NCBI GenBank assembly: GCA_947260045.1
Contig: CAMYOP010000001.1
Location: 1-29,364, forward strand
DNA from: an uncultured Desulfobulbaceae bacterium
GTDB taxonomy: Bacteria; Desulfobacterota; Desulfobulbia; Desulfobulbales; Desulfobulbaceae
DNA length: 29,364 nucleotides
Direction of reading: 5' to 3'
In this document: piece after piece, positions 17,940 through 26,022 of the stretch
Numbering within the stretch: position 1 is the stretch's first letter
Layout of the letters: each line of letters starts with the position of its first letter
The notes under the pieces: generated by a model
Database searches by the model: none
Told to the model about the DNA's origin: nothing
What the model saw: only the letters and a program-made list of their open reading frames with translations
Translations under genes and position numbers: made by a program

Positions 17940-18395
17940 TCAATCTATCTTACTAAGCATACAGGCAAAGTCCACCTGGATTACCACCTTTTTAGCCAAA
18001 TGGACAGATCCCTTTAAAAACCAGGCACTTCCAAGACGTTCTTTTAACTTTGCTGTCACAAGAATCGTATCGCCTGGATGCACCTGGCGTTTGAATTTTG
18101 CATTCTGGATTCTGGTGAGCACTGGCACAGATTGGGCCATCTCATCCCTGCCAGTTTCCTGCCGAAATTTTTCAGCGATTAAAAGTGCACCTGCCTGGAA
18201 AACGGCTTCACATAAGAGCACCCCAGGCATAAGAGGGTGTCCAGGGTAATGCCCTGTAAACAGCTCAAGATTTTTGGAGATATATTTTTCTGCTTGAATG
18301 GAATCTGCTGTTAAGTCAAGGACCTTGTCAATCCAGAGAAAAGGAGAGCGATGTGGAATACGCTTTTCAACAAAAGATTCGCTCTGGAGATCCAT
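17940..18395 (-). CDS. FabZ-like 3-hydroxyacyl-ACP dehydratase (hotdog fold)
   Basis: This enzyme dehydrates 3-hydroxyacyl-ACP to trans-2-enoyl-ACP. The 151 residues have the FabZ opening (PHRSPFLWIDKV), the active-site stretch TGHYPGHPLMPGVLLCEAVFQ with H49 and E63 at the normal spacing, and the C-terminal strand 'HPGDTILVTAKL'. The ATG at 18395 shares one base with the fabG stop (TAATG), so translation is coupled. The chromosome very probably has another fabZ in its primary fatty-acid genes; this copy looks dedicated to the cluster. Confidence 0.9.
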   Translation of the reverse strand: MDLQSESFVEKRIPHRSPFLWIDKVLDLTADSIQAEKYISKNLELFTGHYPGHPLMPGVLLCEAVFQAGALLIAEKFRQETGRDEMAQSVPVLTRIQNAKFKRQVHPGDTILVTAKLKERLGSAWFLKGSVHLAKKVVIQVDFACMLSKID

Positions 18396-19135
18396 TACAA
18401 ACCACCAGTTATTTCCAGCACTGAACCAGTAATATAGGCACTACGTGAACCTGCCAGAAAAAGCACTGCATCTGCTACTTCTTCCGGAGCACCAAAGCGT
18501 TTGGCTGGAACGAGCTTCTTATACTCTTTCATCTGACTTTCCGTTAAGTCTGCAATAAAATCAGTTGCAATAAAACCTGGGGAAACGCAATTAACCGTAA
18601 TCTTTCGCTTTGCTGTTTCTTTAGCCAGAGACTTCATCATTCCGACCTGACCGGCCTTTGATGCCGCATAGTTTGCTTGTCCGGCAAAGCCAAGATGCCC
18701 CATGGGAGACGTGACAAAAATGATACGCCCGTATCGCTTTTTCAACATAAGATTTACGCCAAACTTTGCCATGGTGTAACTTCCTGTCAGATTTACATCG
18801 ATAACACGGCGCCAATCCTCTTCCTTGAGCATGGCAAGAACACCATCTCTGCGTATACCCGCATTACTGACCAGAATATCTATGACATCAAACTCTTCTT
18901 CTATAAGTTGAAAGAGTGCTGAAACCTCAGAATAATTTGAAACATCACATTTATGAAGTTGCAGACGTTGGCCCGCTTCTGTACAGTCTTGCTGCAATGC
19001 TGCCGCAGCGGCAACGTTTCCTGCATAAATGCCGATTACAGTTGCCCCCTTTTCAAGAAATGCCTCAGTGACCGCTCGTCCAATACCTCTTGTTGCGCCG
19101 GTAACGACAACAACCTGACCTGTAAAATCTTCCAT
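18395..19135 (-). CDS. FabG-like 3-oxoacyl-ACP reductase
   Basis: This classical SDR reduces 3-ketoacyl-ACP with NADPH. From the ATG at 19135 it has 246 residues: cofactor motif TGATRGIG (12-19), NAG (91-93), N115, and catalytic S143, Y156 and K160 (YAASK). The end, 'ITGSVLEITGGL', is typical. A TTG two codons earlier (19141) is nearer to an AGAGA purine run, so it could be the real start. It is 15 nt after the second flavoprotein gene and coupled to fabZ downstream. Confidence 0.92.
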   Translation of the reverse strand: MEDFTGQVVVVTGATRGIGRAVTEAFLEKGATVIGIYAGNVAAAAALQQDCTEAGQRLQLHKCDVSNYSEVSALFQLIEEEFDVIDILVSNAGIRRDGVLAMLKEEDWRRVIDVNLTGSYTMAKFGVNLMLKKRYGRIIFVTSPMGHLGFAGQANYAASKAGQVGMMKSLAKETAKRKITVNCVSPGFIATDFIADLTESQMKEYKKLVPAKRFGAPEEVADAVLFLAGSRSAYITGSVLEITGGL

Positions 19136-19150
19136 TAACAATTCAATCTC

Positions 19151-20557
19151 TCAGCTTCTTAAATAACCATCAACATCATTTGCCACAATAACACCATAGT
19201 TAATGGCACCTAGCCAACCACTCATGATAATCCCCACCGATCCAACATGAAAAAGACCGGGCAGCTCTTTATAGATGGACCTGGAAATTTCAAGACCCTC
19301 AAACTTCGTACCAAAGGAAGTACCTTTAGTATGCAGGGTATAACGGTTAAAGGTCCGCGGAGTCGCTGCCTCAACCCAATCAACTTTTTCCCTGATGCCT
19401 GGAATATAGCGCTCAAGATCATTATAGGAGCGTTCAATCATATCGACTTTAGCCTTTTCATACTCTGTATCATCAAGCCTCATCCAGTCATCATAATTAC
19501 CATTCATAGAAGCAACGACAGTATAATCAGGTTTCTCTGGCCGCGTTTTCGGATAATAAATAGAAAAAGTTCGACTCTTGGTCTGCATATCAAGCATTTC
19601 TTCTGAAGAGAACTGTTTTGCCGTGGAGGTAAAAAGCAAATCTCCAACATCATCAAAACGCTCACCTTGTTTGACCCCAAAATACACCTGGCAGCTTGAA
19701 TTATTTACTTTTACAGCATCAAAACGTTCGAGGTAATCAGGGCTGAAGTGTTCACGGCCAGCAAGATTTGTTACCGTATTTGTTATACCACTGTTAGAAA
19801 CCACAGACTTGGCATGAATTTTTTTATTGCCGACGATTACCCCGGTAATTCTATCTTTTTCGATGATAAGCCTATTCACTCTGGCTTTAGTGCAAATAGT
19901 GACCCCATTGGCGACAAGCTCGTCTTGCATCATGTGGATGAGTTTATCAGTGCCACCTTCGAAAGTATAAACGCCACGATTCATAAAATTCGAAAAAACT
20001 ATACCATAGGTAATAGCCGGCTCATCAAGGGTTGAACCATTAGCGTATGTTATTGGTTCAAGCAAGAGACGATGAACATCACTGCGCCCAGGGAAAAATT
20101 TTTCAAAAAGCTCCCTTGTGGTCATGGATTGATCATCATAAAAATTCATTTTGTTGACAGTTGCAAAAAATTCGTCAACAACACTCATCTCTATTTGAAA
20201 TTTCTGGTTAAGAATTTTGACAAAGTCTTCCTTATCAAAAGAGGTTTTCAAGGAAAACTGGGGATTATCAAAGACAATATTATCCAATTGGACAATGGAA
20301 TCTTTAATGGCCTTATTCCAATATTTTTTGCAGGTTTTAACCATTCCATAGGGAAAACCATGTAAGGAAACATCAAAAACATGTCCTTTGCGTTTAAACC
20401 AGGTGGCCAGGCCACCGAGTTTTGTATGGTGCTCAAGTAACAAAATACTGTGCCCGGCTCTTGCCAAGCGGTTGGCGCAGGTGAGACCACCGAGACCTGA
20501 ACCGATCACAATGGTATCATATGAACTTTTTAGATTTTTTAACGGTGTAAAGGACAT
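19151..20557 (-). CDS. CrtI/CrtISO-like FAD-dependent oxidoreductase (second of two)
   Basis: The protein belongs to the phytoene desaturase/carotenoid isomerase/RetSat superfamily, which desaturates, saturates or isomerises polyenes with FAD. About 468 residues from the ATG at 20557 (a TTG at 20572 is also in frame). The FAD motif VIGSGLGGLTCANRLARAG lies near the N-terminus, followed by LLLEHHTKLGGLATWF, and the C-terminal FAD segment 'ELPGLFHVGSVGIIMSGWLG' is present. No carotenoid synthesis genes (CrtE, CrtB) are nearby; the context is fatty acid and olefin synthesis, so the substrate is probably an acyl or hydrocarbon chain (inference). The 142-nt gap before it holds a perfect 7-bp hairpin and an isolated TATAAT (complement of 20660-20665) without a convincing -35. 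Confidence 0.87.
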   Translation of the reverse strand: MSFTPLKNLKSSYDTIVIGSGLGGLTCANRLARAGHSILLLEHHTKLGGLATWFKRKGHVFDVSLHGFPYGMVKTCKKYWNKAIKDSIVQLDNIVFDNPQFSLKTSFDKEDFVKILNQKFQIEMSVVDEFFATVNKMNFYDDQSMTTRELFEKFFPGRSDVHRLLLEPITYANGSTLDEPAITYGIVFSNFMNRGVYTFEGGTDKLIHMMQDELVANGVTICTKARVNRLIIEKDRITGVIVGNKKIHAKSVVSNSGITNTVTNLAGREHFSPDYLERFDAVKVNNSSCQVYFGVKQGERFDDVGDLLFTSTAKQFSSEEMLDMQTKSRTFSIYYPKTRPEKPDYTVVASMNGNYDDWMRLDDTEYEKAKVDMIERSYNDLERYIPGIREKVDWVEAATPRTFNRYTLHTKGTSFGTKFEGLEISRSIYKELPGLFHVGSVGIIMSGWLGAINYGVIVANDVDGYLRS

Positions 20558-20619
20558 AGTGTAATGGTCCAATAATAAGAATACGTTCTTTCATGGACTC
20601 TGGAGTGTGCCAAGCAAAG

Positions 20620-20636
20620 AACTTTTGGGAAAAGTT
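20620..20636 (-). other. Intercistronic stem-loop between the two flavoprotein genes
   Basis: AACTTTT (20620-20626) and AAAAGTT (20630-20636) pair perfectly around a three-base loop. On the minus-strand transcript the hairpin is followed by CUUUGCUUGG, not a U-run, so it is more likely an RNA stability or processing element, or a weak terminator. Confidence 0.4.
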
Positions 20637-20699
20637 AATAGTTATCTAATAGCAGAAAAATTATATATTTCTACCAAGTTAATCTGACTTCTGCAAGAC

Positions 20700-22091
20700 T
20701 CATTGCAGTAACTGTTGATTGACGATGGTAACACCGCTCAGCATTGAACCAATGATACCGAGATAGCCTTGGTCAGTTCCTGCAATAAACAAATTTTGCC
20801 AGGGTGTGCATCCATCTTTAATCTTGAGTGGACTGCCATAGACTGCTCCTTTAGCCTTGGCAGTATAGCGCTCTATGGTAGTCGGGGTGAAACTGTCCTG
20901 AAAAACAGCACCTTTCCAGTAATTTCCAATTATTTTCCCCACAGTCTGCTGTGATTTTGTGTACGATTCTGTTTTCAACTGCTCATACTGTGTGGAACCA
21001 GCCTGACGCCATATTTCATAATTGGCGGGATTGGTGACCCTTACCTGAAAAACATCTCCTTCTTCCAAAGCTTGAAAGTTTTCAGGAAAACAAATGACTC
21101 CCCAGGAATCATCAATAGCGGTGTCTGGGCAGCTATAGTGAAACTCGTCTTTGTTATTATAAAAAATGATTGTTGAATCGGATCGGACCGATTGTCTTTG
21201 GGACGAGGGCAAAATTGAAATTGACTCCATAAAACTCATTTTTCCGCTATATGCTTCAAGCTCAAGGGGCCAATCACTTAAATGGGCAGTACCAGGAATA
21301 CCTACCGTGGACAAAACAGCCCGGCAGGATATTTCCTCTCCGCTCTCCAACAAGACTCCCTGTATACGATCTTTATGGGTGACAATTTTTGCTACTTTGG
21401 TCTGAAAACGTATTTCCCCGTCATATTTTTTATACTGCTCTACAAGCATATCGAGAAAATCTCGAATAGTACCCTCTGGTCGAAAAAATCCTTCCAGAAA
21501 AATTGAGCGGAACATTATAACAAACTGACCAAAATCCATATCATGCTCTTCGCTATTGCCATACACCATGAGTGGCAGCAATAACATATCCTCAAGAACT
21601 TTATTACGAAGAGTAATAGATAATATTTCGCGGGTTGACTGCCACTTACTCAAGGCAAAGGGGTCATGCTCCTGAACTTTCATGGCTAAATTACGGAAAT
21701 GATCCAGGGAACCAGGAAACTCTCTTTCTATTTCGCTTTCAAGGAAAGAAAAGTCATTGTTAAACCTGAGTCCATGTGTTTGAAATTTGATTTCAGAACC
21801 GATCTGTTCGTGGGTCTGAAATTTTTTTCGGGAAAGTTTAAGCTGCCTGAAAAGTCTGTTGAGAGGTGCATGCCGATTTGAGGGCTCAGCAAAATTGGTC
21901 ATGGCATGCAGGCCGGTCTCAAGTATATGCCCCTGGCGATAATAAAATGAATTGAGTCCGCCTGGAAAATGGTGCTGCTCAAGTATGAGAACTTTTTGAC
22001 CAAAGCGGGCCGTTCGTATACCTGCAGCAAGTCCGGAGAGGCCTCCGCCAATTATTATAAGCTGATAATCTTCCAGACTTTTCACCTCCAA
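20700..22091 (-). CDS. CrtI/CrtISO-like FAD-dependent oxidoreductase (first of two)
   Basis: This is another member of the phytoene desaturase/CrtISO superfamily, about 458-463 residues. It has the FAD motif IIIGGGLSGLAAGIRTARFG and LILEQHHFPGGLNSF at the N-terminus, and the C-terminal 'LFIAGTDQGYLGIIGSMLSG' FAD segment. It differs strongly in the middle from its neighbour, so the pair is not a recent duplication. The start is uncertain: the frame opens at TTG 22091, but no ribosome site precedes it. A near-perfect GGAGGTGA lies just inside it, 8 nt before a CTG (22076) in the same frame, so initiation at CTG is possible and would give a protein starting at the residue before EDYQLIII. No ATG lies near. 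Its role on cluster acyl chains is inferred from context. Confidence 0.87.
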   Translation of the reverse strand: MEVKSLEDYQLIIIGGGLSGLAAGIRTARFGQKVLILEQHHFPGGLNSFYYRQGHILETGLHAMTNFAEPSNRHAPLNRLFRQLKLSRKKFQTHEQIGSEIKFQTHGLRFNNDFSFLESEIEREFPGSLDHFRNLAMKVQEHDPFALSKWQSTREILSITLRNKVLEDMLLLPLMVYGNSEEHDMDFGQFVIMFRSIFLEGFFRPEGTIRDFLDMLVEQYKKYDGEIRFQTKVAKIVTHKDRIQGVLLESGEEISCRAVLSTVGIPGTAHLSDWPLELEAYSGKMSFMESISILPSSQRQSVRSDSTIIFYNNKDEFHYSCPDTAIDDSWGVICFPENFQALEEGDVFQVRVTNPANYEIWRQAGSTQYEQLKTESYTKSQQTVGKIIGNYWKGAVFQDSFTPTTIERYTAKAKGAVYGSPLKIKDGCTPWQNLFIAGTDQGYLGIIGSMLSGVTIVNQQLLQ

Positions 22092-22127
22092 TATTGGCTA
22101 GGAAATTGTGATTGTATCAGGTGATCA

Positions 22128-22146
22128 TGCCTCAATTTTGGAGGCA
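22128..22146 (-). other. Intercistronic stem-loop downstream of the ACP gene
   Basis: TGCCTC (22128-22133) and GAGGCA (22141-22146) form a perfect 6-bp GC-rich stem with a 7-nt loop, 22 nt past the ACP stop. No U-run follows on the minus strand, so it is not a classic terminator. Confidence 0.45.
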
Positions 22147-22167
22147 GATCCAGGCTAGGCTTGAAAA

Positions 22168-22428
22168 TCAGCTAACAGCAACGCTCTGAAGTTTAGGTTC
22201 AAGATAATTTACACAACTATTTAAGGTAGCAAGCTCTGGATATTCTTCTTCAGGAATTGTAATCTGGTAGCGCTTACGCAGCTCCATCACTATATCAAGA
22301 AAATCCATGGAATCCAGATCAAGCTGATCACGCAAAGGCGCATCGGCATCCAGACCATCGAACTCCGCTTCTTCATCAATATCTTGAATGATTTCTATAA
22401 TAATATCCCTGATTTCGTCCCGGGTCAT
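22168..22428 (-). CDS. Dedicated acyl carrier protein
   Basis: This acidic 86-residue protein carries acyl intermediates on a phosphopantetheine arm. The attachment serine is S40 in DLDSMDFLDIVMELRKRY. The DSMDF form, rather than the DSLD of housekeeping AcpP, is typical of carrier proteins in specialised type II FAS clusters. Helix I is long and acidic (MTRDEIRDIIIEIIQDID). AGAGG lies 6 nt before the ATG at 22428, the clearest ribosome site in the cluster, which fits the high amounts of ACP such systems need. It sits between KAS and the flavoproteins, with a stem-loop in the gap on each side. Confidence 0.93.
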   Translation of the reverse strand: MTRDEIRDIIIEIIQDIDEEAEFDGLDADAPLRDQLDLDSMDFLDIVMELRKRYQITIPEEEYPELATLNSCVNYLEPKLQSVAVS

Positions 22429-22478
22429 TTCAATCCTCTATATAAATTAATGGTAATCTCTTCGAATTCTCGACAATT

Positions 22479-22496
22479 TTAGCGTGTTTACGCCAA
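22479..22496 (-). other. Intercistronic stem-loop between KAS and ACP genes
   Basis: TTAGCGT (22479-22485) and ACGCCAA (22490-22496) form a 7-bp stem (one G-U pair on the minus-strand RNA) with a four-base loop, in the 86-nt gap before the ACP start. No U-run follows. It may be an RNA processing or stabilising element. Confidence 0.35.
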
Positions 22497-22514
22497 CAAT
22501 CATAGAGAAAAAAA

Positions 22515-23765
22515 TTAGTAGGCATCAAACCTTTTCACAATTACGACTGAATTAATTCCAACCATGCCGAAGGAGTTATTCAAAATTGTGTCGACCTTGT
22601 CAAGTTGTTTCGGTTCATTTGCGACAATTCCGGGTAATTCACAGGCAGGATCCAAGCTATCCAGATTAATAGTTGGATGAACAATATTATCCTCAAATGA
22701 CGACAGATTGCCGGCCAGTTCCAGGACTCCGGCCGCTCCCATGGCATGTCCAATCGTTGATTTGGTATTATTTACATACACGTTGGACGCATCCTGAAAA
22801 ACTTCACGAATCGCTTTACATTCCTCTATGTCACCCTGGCGTGTCCCTGTGGCATGAGTATTTATAATTGTTATATCATTGGCTGTCATTCCAGCTCTAG
22901 CAAGGGCAATTTTCATACATTCTGCCTGGCGTGGACCATATGGTAAAACAAAATCACGGGCATCAGAATTCATGGCATAGCCTGCTATTTCACCATAAAT
23001 TTTAGCCCCCCGTGCCAGTGCTTTATCCAGGCGTTCAAGAGTGAAGACGCAACCACCCTCAGAAATTACAATACCATTTCTATCCAGGTCAAAAGGTCGG
23101 CTGGCCTTGGTTGGATCTTTGTGTTCAGCTAACGCTCCCTGGGCCCTAAAACTTGCAAAAATACCAAAAGAATCAACACACTCTGAAATACCGCCGCATA
23201 GGGCCAGATCCACCTCTTCCAAAAGGAGCATCTGAACACCCTGAATTAAAGCAGCATTTCCAGCGGCACAGGCTGCCCCAATTGAATAATGGGGGCCGGT
23301 AATCCCAAGATTCATGGTAATTTCGCCCGCTGGATTATTCAAGACAGTTCGCGGGTTATGGTGATGAGTCCAGTAATCTACATTATAATCAAAACAGCTG
23401 ATATTATAGACTTCATTTTCCGTTTCAACGGTTCCATGCTCTGTCAGGCCTATATACACACCCGTAGAAGACTTATCATATTGACTGAAATCTATACCAC
23501 TGTCGGCTAATGCTTCATTGGCACAATAGACGCTGATGCAGCCGGCCCGGGTTCCCCGTTTATTTTCTTTCTTTTTTCGATATTTTGTTTCGGCAAATGA
23601 ACAGATTCCGGCAGGGGCTGTATCCATATAACGGAGGTCAATTGTTGAAATACCACTTGTTCCTGCAAGTAATTTTTGTCTGAATTCAGTTAAATTACTT
23701 GCATTAGGGGACGCCAGCCCGACCCCGGTAATGACGATTCTTTTGTTTTCCGCCTTTGTCTGCAT
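22515..23765 (-). CDS. FabF-like beta-ketoacyl-ACP synthase (KAS II type)
   Basis: This enzyme extends acyl-ACP with malonyl-ACP by decarboxylative condensation. From the ATG at 23765 it has 416 residues. The Cys-His-His triad is intact: C166 in GAACAAGN, H304 in NTHATGT, H340 in STIGHAMGAAG, with K335 nearby. Because the Cys is kept, it is a true condensing enzyme rather than a chain-length factor. The frame also opens at TTG 23771, two codons earlier; neither start has a strong ribosome site. It is the first gene of the cluster, about 42 nt downstream of alaS with no terminator between, so it may be transcribed from the alaS promoter. Confidence 0.92.
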   Translation of the reverse strand: MQTKAENKRIVITGVGLASPNASNLTEFRQKLLAGTSGISTIDLRYMDTAPAGICSFAETKYRKKKENKRGTRAGCISVYCANEALADSGIDFSQYDKSSTGVYIGLTEHGTVETENEVYNISCFDYNVDYWTHHHNPRTVLNNPAGEITMNLGITGPHYSIGAACAAGNAALIQGVQMLLLEEVDLALCGGISECVDSFGIFASFRAQGALAEHKDPTKASRPFDLDRNGIVISEGGCVFTLERLDKALARGAKIYGEIAGYAMNSDARDFVLPYGPRQAECMKIALARAGMTANDITIINTHATGTRQGDIEECKAIREVFQDASNVYVNNTKSTIGHAMGAAGVLELAGNLSSFEDNIVHPTINLDSLDPACELPGIVANEPKQLDKVDTILNNSFGMVGINSVVIVKRFDAY

Positions 23766-23807
23766 GCTCAATTTTTCTCTATAATAACAGTATGCGTGAG
23801 GATTTCT

Positions 23808-25979
23808 TTACTTCCCCATTAAGCCCTGAACAATCTCAGGTACTTTGCCAATGGCTTCAGATAATTTATCAGCCATGGGTCCGCCAGCCTGGGCCATATC
23901 CGGACGCCCTCCACCCTTGCCACCTACAATCTTGGCGACCTCACTGATAAGTGCTCCAGCCTTAACCGTGTTGGTCAAATCCTTACTGACAAGCGATAAA
24001 AGTGCGGCCTTGCCATTTAAATTCCCCCCAATTACAGCAATACCTGATTTCATCTTATCCCGAATTTTATCACCGATTTCACGTAAGGTCTTTGGGGAAT
24101 CAAGCATTACTTCACAGGCAATCACCTTTATACCGTTCACATCGGTGCCGCCGGAGAGGAGATCATCAAGATCAGACAGAGCAATTTTTGCCGTTAATCT
24201 GGCGACTTCCTGCTCCAGCTCTTTTTGACGTTTCATGAGCGTTTTGATTTTATCCCCAGCACTTCCAAGGGGTCCGGAAAGAATATCACTGATCTCGCCC
24301 GCCTGACTCACCAAATTCTGTGCCCAGGAAACTGCTCGCTTTCCTGTTACCGCCTCAATACGCCGTACTCCTGAAGCAATACCAGTTTCTGAGACAATTT
24401 TCAGAAAGCCGATATCACCAGTTGCACTTGTGTGCGTACCGCCACATAATTCTTTTGAAAAAGCACCTATGGAGACTACCCGCACCTCATCATCATATTT
24501 TTCACCAAAAAGTGCCGTAGCCCCATCACTAATAGCTGTTTCACGATCCAAGACAGCAGACATCACGTCAATATTTTTACGAATTTCATTGTTAACGATA
24601 TTTTCAATGGCCACAATTTCGCCCGTACTTACTGGTGAAAAATGGGTAAAGTCAAAACGCAACCGTTCTTCTTCAACAAGAGAACCTGCCTGTTTGACAT
24701 GATCTCCAAGTACTTCTTTCATTGCAGCATGCAGCAGGTGGGTAGCAGTATGATTAAGGGCGGTGGCATCGCGAACTGCATCCGCCACACTCAGGTTTAC
24801 GCTTACCCCTTGCTTTAATACACCTTCCTGAATAAGCCCTTCATGTAAAATAAGTCCTTTGACTGGCTCAGTGGTGCTCTCAACCTGCATCTGCCCGTTT
24901 TCCCATGAAATAGTGCCAATATCACCAACCTGCCCTCCAGACTCGGCATAAAACGGAGTTTGAGAACATAAAACCTGAACCCTTTCCCCTTGAGAGCAAT
25001 CAGCACTGAGCAGACCTTCAGTATTTATTATTGCGTCCACAGTTGTGTCTACAGCTTTCGTTGTATAGCCAACAAAGGCGCTGCTTTTTCCCTTTTCAAG
25101 CAACTGGGTAATTCCACTGGAAAGGTGGTCAACATCTACTCCTTTCCAAGAGCGCCTGGACTGCTCCCTTTGCTTGGCCATTGCGGCTTCAAAGCCGGCC
25201 TCATCAAAAGAAACATGCTTTTCTATTGCTATATCGCGAACAATGTCCACAGGAAAGCCAAAAGTATCATAGAGTTTAAAAATAAACTCTCCGTCGATGA
25301 GAGCATCATCACCTTGCTCTCTTTTCAACAAGCTGATTTTCTCTCCCAGCATGGCAAGACCATGATCAAGGGTCTCACCGAACCGAGTCTCTTCATTATG
25401 GGTTACTTTGTTCAACAGTTCCCTGGAACTAGACAGGTGTGGATACGCCTCTTCCATATTATCGAGGACCTTGTCGCAAACTGTACCGAAAAACAGACCT
25501 TTCAGCCCGATTGTCCTGCCAAAACGTATGGCTCGACGCATAATTCTGCGCAAAACATATCCTCTCCCTTCATTGGAAGGCAGCACACCATCGGCCACAA
25601 GAAATGTGGTAGCACGAGCATGATCAGCAATGACCCGCATGGAAGCGTTTATATTTTTGTCCAGACCATATTCTTTTTTGGCAAGCGCACATATATGCTC
25701 AATAATTGGTGTAAACAGATCCGAATCAAAATTGTTAAATTTTCCCTGCAGTACAGCTGCCACTCGTTCAAGGCCCATGCCTGTATCAATGGAGGGCTTG
25801 GGCAGACGAGTCATTGTACCGTTTTCATCACGGTAGAACTGCATAAAGACAAGATTCCACAACTCCAGGAAACGATCACAATCACAACCTACAGCACAGT
25901 CAGGACGATCACAGCCTACTTCCTTGCCCAAATCGATATGAATTTCTGAACAAGGCCCGCATGGCCCTGTATCGCCCAT
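23808..25979 (-). pseudogene. alaS: Alanyl-tRNA synthetase, C-terminal part (gene disrupted by frameshift)
   Basis: AlaRS charges tRNA-Ala and hydrolyses mischarged Ser/Gly-tRNA. This 723-residue frame starts at the internal Met of NFWAMGDTGPCGPCSEI and covers the rest of the catalytic domain, the tRNA-recognition domain, the editing domain (metal-binding HxxxH in NHTATHLLHA near residue 410; CGGTHTSATGDIG), a coiled coil, and the C-Ala DHHA1 domain (GGKGGGRPDMAQAGG). Upstream of its ATG, the same frame still reads alaS-like (GRIVRLGEEENFWA), then homology stops. The N-terminal part lies in another frame at 26023-26388. Total length (121 + about 735 residues) is short of a normal AlaRS by roughly 25 residues. 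As alaS is essential, an assembly or sequence error is more likely than true loss. Confidence 0.9.
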
Positions 25980-26022
25980 GGCCCAAAAATTCTCCTCTTC
26001 GCCCAGGCGAACAATTCTTCCC

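Larger units (their letters stand above)
12430..23765 (-). other. Putative operon: dedicated type II FAS + two CrtI-like flavoproteins + OleABCD
   Basis: Eleven minus-strand genes lie head to tail: KAS, ACP, flavoprotein 1, flavoprotein 2, FabG, FabZ, FabI-like, OleA, OleB, OleC, OleD. Intergenic distances are short or overlapping from FabG onward (FabG/FabZ share TAATG; OleA/OleB overlap). The longest gap is 142 nt, between the two flavoproteins. No strong terminator interrupts the set. FabD, acyl-activating and thioesterase genes are absent, so priming and malonyl loading must be shared with primary metabolism. By established family roles, the first seven genes could build and modify an acyl chain on the dedicated ACP, and OleABCD could join two chains and remove CO2 to give an internal olefin. 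The exact product is inference. Confidence 0.8.

Noticed and set aside
19151..22091. Carotenoid biosynthesis locus
   Set aside because: Only CrtI/CrtISO-like proteins are present; there is no geranylgeranyl or phytoene synthase, and all neighbours are acyl-chain enzymes.
12430..23765. Pfa-type PUFA synthase as the source of polyunsaturation
   Set aside because: No large multidomain PfaA-E proteins occur in the window; the FAS enzymes are discrete type II proteins.
24990..25949. 319-codon plus-strand open frame
   Set aside because: It is antisense to alaS, whose conserved motifs occupy the other strand; no ribosome site or domain is seen.
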